Both the position numbers and the translations under genes were made by a program. DNA of 64,000 bases from Achromobacter sp. MYb9 (GTDB taxonomy: Bacteria; Pseudomonadota; Gammaproteobacteria; Burkholderiales; Burkholderiaceae_B). Below the pieces are notes generated by a model, which did no database searches, was not told the DNA's origin, and worked only from the letters and a program-made list of their open reading frames with translations. Location of the stretch: assembly GCF_002975275.1 (NCBI RefSeq), contig NZ_PCOQ01000008.1, positions 62,001 through 126,000 on the forward strand, in the 5' to 3' direction. This document shows, piece after piece, positions 59,693 to 64,000 of this stretch (the stretch's first letter is position 1; the number at the start of each line of letters is the position of its first letter).

Positions 59693-61206
59693 AACTCGTA
59701 TTAGCCGCCGTACTGGCGGCGTCGGCCCATGCCGGCGCCGCCGCCGCACCTGAAGTACCCGCCGGGCGTGACGACCTTACGCCCGAAGATCAGAAACGTG
59801 TCACCGCCATTACCGCGCCCACGCGTGATTTCTCGAAGGTGGAAACCTTCGAGATCATGCAGGCCGGGGCGGCCACCACCAACAAGCTCATCAACGCCGA
59901 CATCTTTTCGCAACCGTCGGCCAACATGAGCTTCGAACGTCGACAGGAATTCCAGGTCGGCAACGGCTTGTTCCGCAAGGACTGGGTGTCGGCGCCTGCC
60001 TCCACGCAGGCGTCCGATGGTCTGGGACCGCTATTCAACGCGCGCTCGTGCCAGGCCTGTCACACCAAGGACGGACGCGGCACCGTGCCGGGTTTCGATC
60101 CTTTGGAACGCACGGACGCGGTGGCGCTGTTGCTGCGGCTTGCCGTGCCGAACGGCCCCGACCGCGGTCACCCCAAACTTGCCGCGGGCGAGCTCGCCAC
60201 CTTGCCCGAGCCCGTCTACGGCGTGCAGCTGCAGAACTTCGCGGTGGCGGGCCTGCCTGCCGAAGGCCGCATGGAGATCGAGTACGAACCCGTCACCGTT
60301 GCGCTCAACGGCGGCGAAACCGCTACGTTGATGAAGCCCACGTACCGCATCGACAACCTGGGCTATGGCCCGATGCGCGCCGACACGCAGATTTCGCCGC
60401 GCCTGGCGCCGCCGATGATCGGGCTGGGCCTGCTGGAGTCCGTCCACGAGGCCGACATCCTGGCCAACGTGGGGGCCGACAAACGAGATGGCATCGTCGG
60501 CAAGCCCAACTGGGTCACCGATGCGCGCACCGGCGCGCGCGTGCTGGGCCGCTTCAACCTGAAGGCCGGGCAGCCAACGGTCGAACAGCAAAGCGCCGCG
60601 GCGTTCTCGAACGACATGGGTTTGTCCACGCCGATGTTCCCCAAGCACTCGGGCGACTGCACGCCCGCGCAGAAGCAGTGCCTGGACATGCCGCATGGCG
60701 CGCAGCCGCGCTTCGGGCCCGAGGAAGTCCCGGCCAAGCTGATGGATTTCGTCACGACCTACTCGACCAATCTGGCCGTGCCGCAGCGTCGCGATGCGGA
60801 AGACGCGCGCGTGCTGGCGGGCAAGAAGCTGTTCTACGAAGCGAACTGCGTGGCCTGCCACGTACCCAAGTACGTGACCAGCCGCAATGCCAAGCAGGCC
60901 GAACACCGCTTCCAGCTGATCTGGCCTTACACCGACATGCTGGTGCACGACATGGGCGACGACCTGGCGGACGGCGTGCCCGACGGCCAAGCCAATGGCC
61001 GTGAATGGCGCACGCCGCCGCTGTGGGGCATTGGCCTGACGAAGACCGTGAACCCCAGCGCCACCTGGCTGCATGACGGGCGTGCCCGCACGCTGCTGGA
61101 AGCCGTGCTGTGGCATGGCGGCGCGGGCAAACCCGCGCGCGACCGCGTGGTGGCGATGACGCCCGACGAACGCGCCGACCTGATCCGTTTCCTGGAGTCG
61201 CTGTGA
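59689..61206 (+). CDS. Di-heme thiol oxidoreductase-like protein (DUF1111)
   Basis: 505 residues starting with GTG at 59689, overlapping the imelysin stop. A signal peptide spans about 1-19 (VLAAVLAASAHAGAAA). Two heme motifs: CQACH at 121-125 and CVACH at 387-391. The DUF1111 pattern includes FNARSCQACHTKDGRG. It is likely a periplasmic c-type cytochrome that reduces or oxidises iron linked to imelysin. Second gene in the operon; the next gene begins inside its stop (TGATG). Confidence 0.9.
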   Translation: MKLVLAAVLAASAHAGAAAAPEVPAGRDDLTPEDQKRVTAITAPTRDFSKVETFEIMQAGAATTNKLINADIFSQPSANMSFERRQEFQVGNGLFRKDWVSAPASTQASDGLGPLFNARSCQACHTKDGRGTVPGFDPLERTDAVALLLRLAVPNGPDRGHPKLAAGELATLPEPVYGVQLQNFAVAGLPAEGRMEIEYEPVTVALNGGETATLMKPTYRIDNLGYGPMRADTQISPRLAPPMIGLGLLESVHEADILANVGADKRDGIVGKPNWVTDARTGARVLGRFNLKAGQPTVEQQSAAAFSNDMGLSTPMFPKHSGDCTPAQKQCLDMPHGAQPRFGPEEVPAKLMDFVTTYSTNLAVPQRRDAEDARVLAGKKLFYEANCVACHVPKYVTSRNAKQAEHRFQLIWPYTDMLVHDMGDDLADGVPDGQANGREWRTPPLWGIGLTKTVNPSATWLHDGRARTLLEAVLWHGGAGKPARDRVVAMTPDERADLIRFLESL

Positions 61207-62294
61207 TGGCCCGATCCTTCTCGCCCTTGTTCAAGCATGCCGTGACGGCCCTGGTGCTGGCGGCCGTGCCGCTGGCCGCCCAGGCCGAATTGCCCGCCGA
61301 CCTGGGCGAACGTCTGGCGCGCGATTACGCCCGCCCGGCCGTGGGCAAGATGGCGGATGCCGCGGGCGCGATGGATCGCGAGCTGGGCGGCTGGTGCGCC
61401 AAGCCGGACGCGGCTGGCGCGGCGCGCGTCGGCGACGCCTTCGCGAAGCTGGCCCTGGCGTGGTCCGGGGTGGAAATCCTGCGCTTCGGCCCGCTGGTGC
61501 AGGCCAACCGTTTCGAACGCCTGGCGTTCTGGCCGGACACGCGCGGCGTGATGCCCAGGCAGGTGCAGCAGTTGATCGCCGCAGGCGACCCGGCATTGCT
61601 GGCGCCGGGCGCGCTGGCCGGCCGCAGCGTGGCGGTGCAGGGGCTGCCTGCCCTGGAATACGTGCTGTACGGCGAACCCGCGCTGCTCAAGCAGACAAGC
61701 GCGCCGACGTTCGGCTACGCGTGCGGCTATGCGCGCGCCGTGGCCGCCAACGTCGCGACGATTTCCGGCGACGTCGCGCAGGCCTGGGGCGCGCAGGGCG
61801 AATTCGGCCGCCAATTCGCCAAGCCGCAAGCCAGCAACGATCTGTACCGCGATCCGCAGGAAGTCGCGGCCGAGGCCATGAAGGCGTTGTCCACCGGCCT
61901 GCAGTTTGCGCGCGACGTGAAGATCCTGCCCGTGCTGGGCGATTCGGCCGAGGCGGCCCGTCCCAAGCGCGCCGCCTTCTGGCGCAGCGAGCTTTCCATG
62001 CGCTTGCTGGCGGCCAACCTGGACGGCCTGAAGGCGTTCTATCAGGCCGGCGGCTATCCGCTGCCCAAGGGCGGCGATTGGATGGATGTGTCGGTGCGCA
62101 GCGAATTGCAGAATGCGGCGCAAGGCTTGCAGGCCGTGCCGGCGCCGCTGGAAGCCGCGCTGAAACAGGAAGACGGCCGTCGCCAGTTGCTGCTGGCGGC
62201 ACTGACGATCCAGAACGCCAAGGCCATCGTCGACCAGGACCTGGCGCCCGCGCTGGGCGTTACGATCGGGTTCAATGCGCTCGATGGTGATTGA
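61206..62294 (+). CDS. Second imelysin-family protein
   Basis: 362 residues from the ATG at 61206, which overlaps the DUF1111 stop. A signal peptide lies at about 1-27 (VLAAVPLAAQA). It is shorter and diverged from the first imelysin. A motif GLPALEYVLYGEP takes the place of the GxHxxE motif, with Glu but no His, so iron binding may differ. The pair of unlike imelysins around a DUF1111 cytochrome is a known arrangement. The stop overlaps the DUF1513 gene by 20 bp. Confidence 0.85.
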   Translation: MARSFSPLFKHAVTALVLAAVPLAAQAELPADLGERLARDYARPAVGKMADAAGAMDRELGGWCAKPDAAGAARVGDAFAKLALAWSGVEILRFGPLVQANRFERLAFWPDTRGVMPRQVQQLIAAGDPALLAPGALAGRSVAVQGLPALEYVLYGEPALLKQTSAPTFGYACGYARAVAANVATISGDVAQAWGAQGEFGRQFAKPQASNDLYRDPQEVAAEAMKALSTGLQFARDVKILPVLGDSAEAARPKRAAFWRSELSMRLLAANLDGLKAFYQAGGYPLPKGGDWMDVSVRSELQNAAQGLQAVPAPLEAALKQEDGRRQLLLAALTIQNAKAIVDQDLAPALGVTIGFNALDGD

Positions 62295-63393
62295 TCGCCG
62301 CCGCTTTCTGTCGCTGGCTGCGGCGTTGGGTTTGTCTTCAGGCGCGGCGCGGGCGGTACTGCCAGCCAACGGTGGGCCGCTATACCTGAGCGCGCGCAAG
62401 CGCGGCGGGCGTGACGAAGCAGTGTTGCTGGACGAGACCGGCGGCGACCGGCTGGTGGTGCCCATGCCCGCGCGCGGGCACAGCTTCGCCATCGACCCCG
62501 CCCATCAGCGCGCGGTCGTGTTCGGCCGCCAGCCCGGGTTCTTCGCCGTGGCGTTTTCGCTGCGCGGGGGCGAGCCGCAAGCACTGCCCACGCCCGACGA
62601 ACGTCATTTCTTCGGCCATGGCGCATTCGTGGATGGCGGACGGCTGCTTGCCGCCACCGAGAACGATTTCGAAGGTGGCCGGGGCGTGCTGGGCATCTAC
62701 GATGCCTCGCCCGGAGGCGGCTGGCGGCGTGTCGGCGAATTCGATTCCGGCGGCATCGGTCCGCACGAAGTCGTGCTGATGCCCGACGGCAAAACCCTGT
62801 GCGTGGCCAACGGCGGCATCCTCACGCACCCCGACTACGGCAAGCTGGAACTGAACCTGGATACGATGCGGCCGTCGCTGGCCTACATCGATGCGGCCAA
62901 CGGCCAACTACTCGAAAAAGTGGAACTGGCGCCCGAGCTGCACCGCTTGTCGATCCGGCATCTGGCGCTTGCGGCCGACGGTTGCGTGTGGTTTGGCTGC
63001 CAGTACATGGGCCCGGCGGCAGACCGCCCGGCGCTGGTGGGACGGCATCGCCGCGGCGCGGCGCTTGAGCTTTTCGAAGGGCCGGCCGAGACCTTGCGCA
63101 ACATGCGCAACTACGTGGGTTCGGTGACCGTGGATGCCGCAGGCGGCATCGTCGCCACCTCCAGCCCCGTGGGCGGCCAGGTGATTTATTGGGACACCAC
63201 GAACGGCCATTGCCTGGGAACGACGCGGTTGGCCGACGGCTGCGGCGTGGCGCCCGCCGCCCAGGCCGGCTTCCTGGTCAGCAGCGGTTTGGGCGCGATG
63301 CTGCGCACCGATGCCGCGGGCGGGGAATCACCCGTGCTGCCTCCCTCGCGCGAGGTGTCCTGGGACAACCATTTCCGCGTGGTGCCGGCCTGA
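62275..63393 (+). CDS. DUF1513 protein, Tat-exported
   Basis: 372 residues. A Tat signal (MVIDRRRFLSLAAALGLSSGAARA) is present, and the mature part is a predicted beta-propeller (AFVDGGRLLAATENDFEGGRG, GPHEVVLMPDGKTL, RHLALAADGCVWFGC). DUF1513 closes imelysin operons in many proteobacteria; its function is unknown. It overlaps the previous gene by 20 bp. No terminator with a T-run follows, only a GGGCCGC/GCGGCCC hairpin. Confidence 0.9.
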   Translation: MRSMVIDRRRFLSLAAALGLSSGAARAVLPANGGPLYLSARKRGGRDEAVLLDETGGDRLVVPMPARGHSFAIDPAHQRAVVFGRQPGFFAVAFSLRGGEPQALPTPDERHFFGHGAFVDGGRLLAATENDFEGGRGVLGIYDASPGGGWRRVGEFDSGGIGPHEVVLMPDGKTLCVANGGILTHPDYGKLELNLDTMRPSLAYIDAANGQLLEKVELAPELHRLSIRHLALAADGCVWFGCQYMGPAADRPALVGRHRRGAALELFEGPAETLRNMRNYVGSVTVDAAGGIVATSSPVGGQVIYWDTTNGHCLGTTRLADGCGVAPAAQAGFLVSSGLGAMLRTDAAGGESPVLPPSREVSWDNHFRVVPA

Positions 63394-63514
63394 ACGTTGT
63401 CGCGCGCCGGGCAGGCGTATCCTTACAAAGCTTGACATCATGGGGCCGCATCGCGGCCCTTCGCTTAACGATCCTCTGATACAGTTTTCGGTTGTCAATT
63501 TTGCGGGAGATTCC

Positions 63515-64000
63515 ATGGAAGACGCGTTGAAGGAATTTAGCGCCTGGGCCCCCAGGCTGATGGATATGGGCATCAATCTGCTTGTTGCCTTGCTTATCCT
63601 GATCGTCGGCTGGTGGGTATCGTCGTTGTTGGGCGGATGGGTCCGCCGCGCCGCCTCGCGGTCCACCAAGATCGATCCCACCATCGTGCCGATGTTCTAC
63701 AGCACGGTCGTGTGGACGGTACGCATCTTCACGGTCATCGCCGTGCTGGCGCGGTTTGGCGTGCAGACGGCCAGCCTGATCGCCGTGCTGGGCGCCGCCG
63801 GCCTGGCTGTGGGCCTGGCGTTGCAAGGCACGCTGCAGAATATCGCCGCGGGCATCATGCTGTTGATCCTTCGCCCCATTCGCGCGGGCGAGTACATCGC
63901 GCTGAGTTCCGGCGCCGACGGCACGGTGGAAGAGGTCGGTTTGTTCCTGACGCGCTTGGTGCAGGTCGACGGCATTCATCTGACGTTGCCCAACAGCACC
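63515..64000 (+). CDS. Mechanosensitive ion channel, MscS family (3' truncated)
   Basis: The window shows 162 codons from the ATG at 63515, and the gene runs off the right edge. Two N-terminal hydrophobic segments precede the TM3 pore helix pattern LAVGLALQGTLQNIAAGIML, with Gly/Ala spacing typical of MscS, followed by RPIRAGEYI. It would open under membrane tension to release solutes. GGGAG precedes the start. 121 bp separate it from the DUF1513 gene. Confidence 0.92.
   Translation, partial: MEDALKEFSAWAPRLMDMGINLLVALLILIVGWWVSSLLGGWVRRAASRSTKIDPTIVPMFYSTVVWTVRIFTVIAVLARFGVQTASLIAVLGAAGLAVGLALQGTLQNIAAGIMLLILRPIRAGEYIALSSGADGTVEEVGLFLTRLVQVDGIHLTLPNST

Noticed and set aside
63394..63514. 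Promoter with TTGACA at 63432 for the MscS gene
   Set aside because: No acceptable -10 element lies at 16-18 bp from it, and a GC hairpin occupies the spacer region.

Overview
The window is high-GC DNA from a betaproteobacterial chromosome. It most resembles Alcaligenaceae (Achromobacter/Bordetella type): Bug-type tricarboxylate-transporter binding proteins, DUF4286, an AtzGE-type amidase, many LysR regulators, and dapA-bamC and mutS loci of the Burkholderiales kind. The genus is inferred from gene content and not proven. No rRNA or tRNA gene was recognised.

Region 1 (1-15977) is a contractile phage-tail module on the + strand. Two small regulator-like genes come first, one cut by the left edge and resembling Q-type antiterminators. 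Two intrinsic terminators flank the first structural gene. The order is then neck/tail terminator, sheath, tube, two tail chaperones joined by a probable -1 frameshift, tape measure, a minimal baseplate (Dit-like, plug, hub, spike, gp25-like, gpJ-like, DUF2612), tail fibre, fibre chaperone, and a holin/endolysin/nested-spanin lysis cassette. No terminase, portal, capsid or integrase gene is visible. The element is therefore either the right part of a prophage or a headless tailocin; the regulator-to-tail order favours the latter.

Region 2 (16073-32304) holds host genes: an AhpD-like protein, a membrane diguanylate cyclase, a four-gene minus-strand operon (small basic protein, YiiX-like enzyme, DUF4105, propeller), a PaiB-like protein, an MFS/ArsR divergent pair, a GNAT-like protein, a DUF1828/DUF1829 two-gene unit, a YpfJ-type metallopeptidase, a YciO-like protein, an M50 protease, dapA and bamC.

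Region 3 (32305-43045) contains back-to-back terminators, a proline/threonine-rich lipoprotein, the mutS-oxygenase pair, an aldose epimerase, a reductase pair divergent from its LysR regulator, an H1-like basic protein and dodecin.

Region 4 (43046-43978) is non-coding. It holds four gap-free diverged copies of a 96-nt unit, each with a DnaA-box-like core, then two tandem 85-bp GC-rich repeats and a terminator.

Region 5 (43979-52070) carries an FMN reductase, an AtzH/HpxZ-like protein, and a minus-strand operon of an ABC importer, AtzG-like and AtzE-like proteins and a GntR regulator. It probably imports and hydrolyses a urea- or amide-containing nitrogen compound. A GntR-type palindrome lies upstream of its first gene. 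Region 6 (52196-58182) has DUF4286, an MHS transporter, and a LysR/aldolase/Bug/hydroxyacid-dehydrogenase operon. Region 7 (58394-63393) is an imelysin/DUF1111/imelysin/DUF1513 iron-type operon, followed by an MscS channel gene cut by the right edge.
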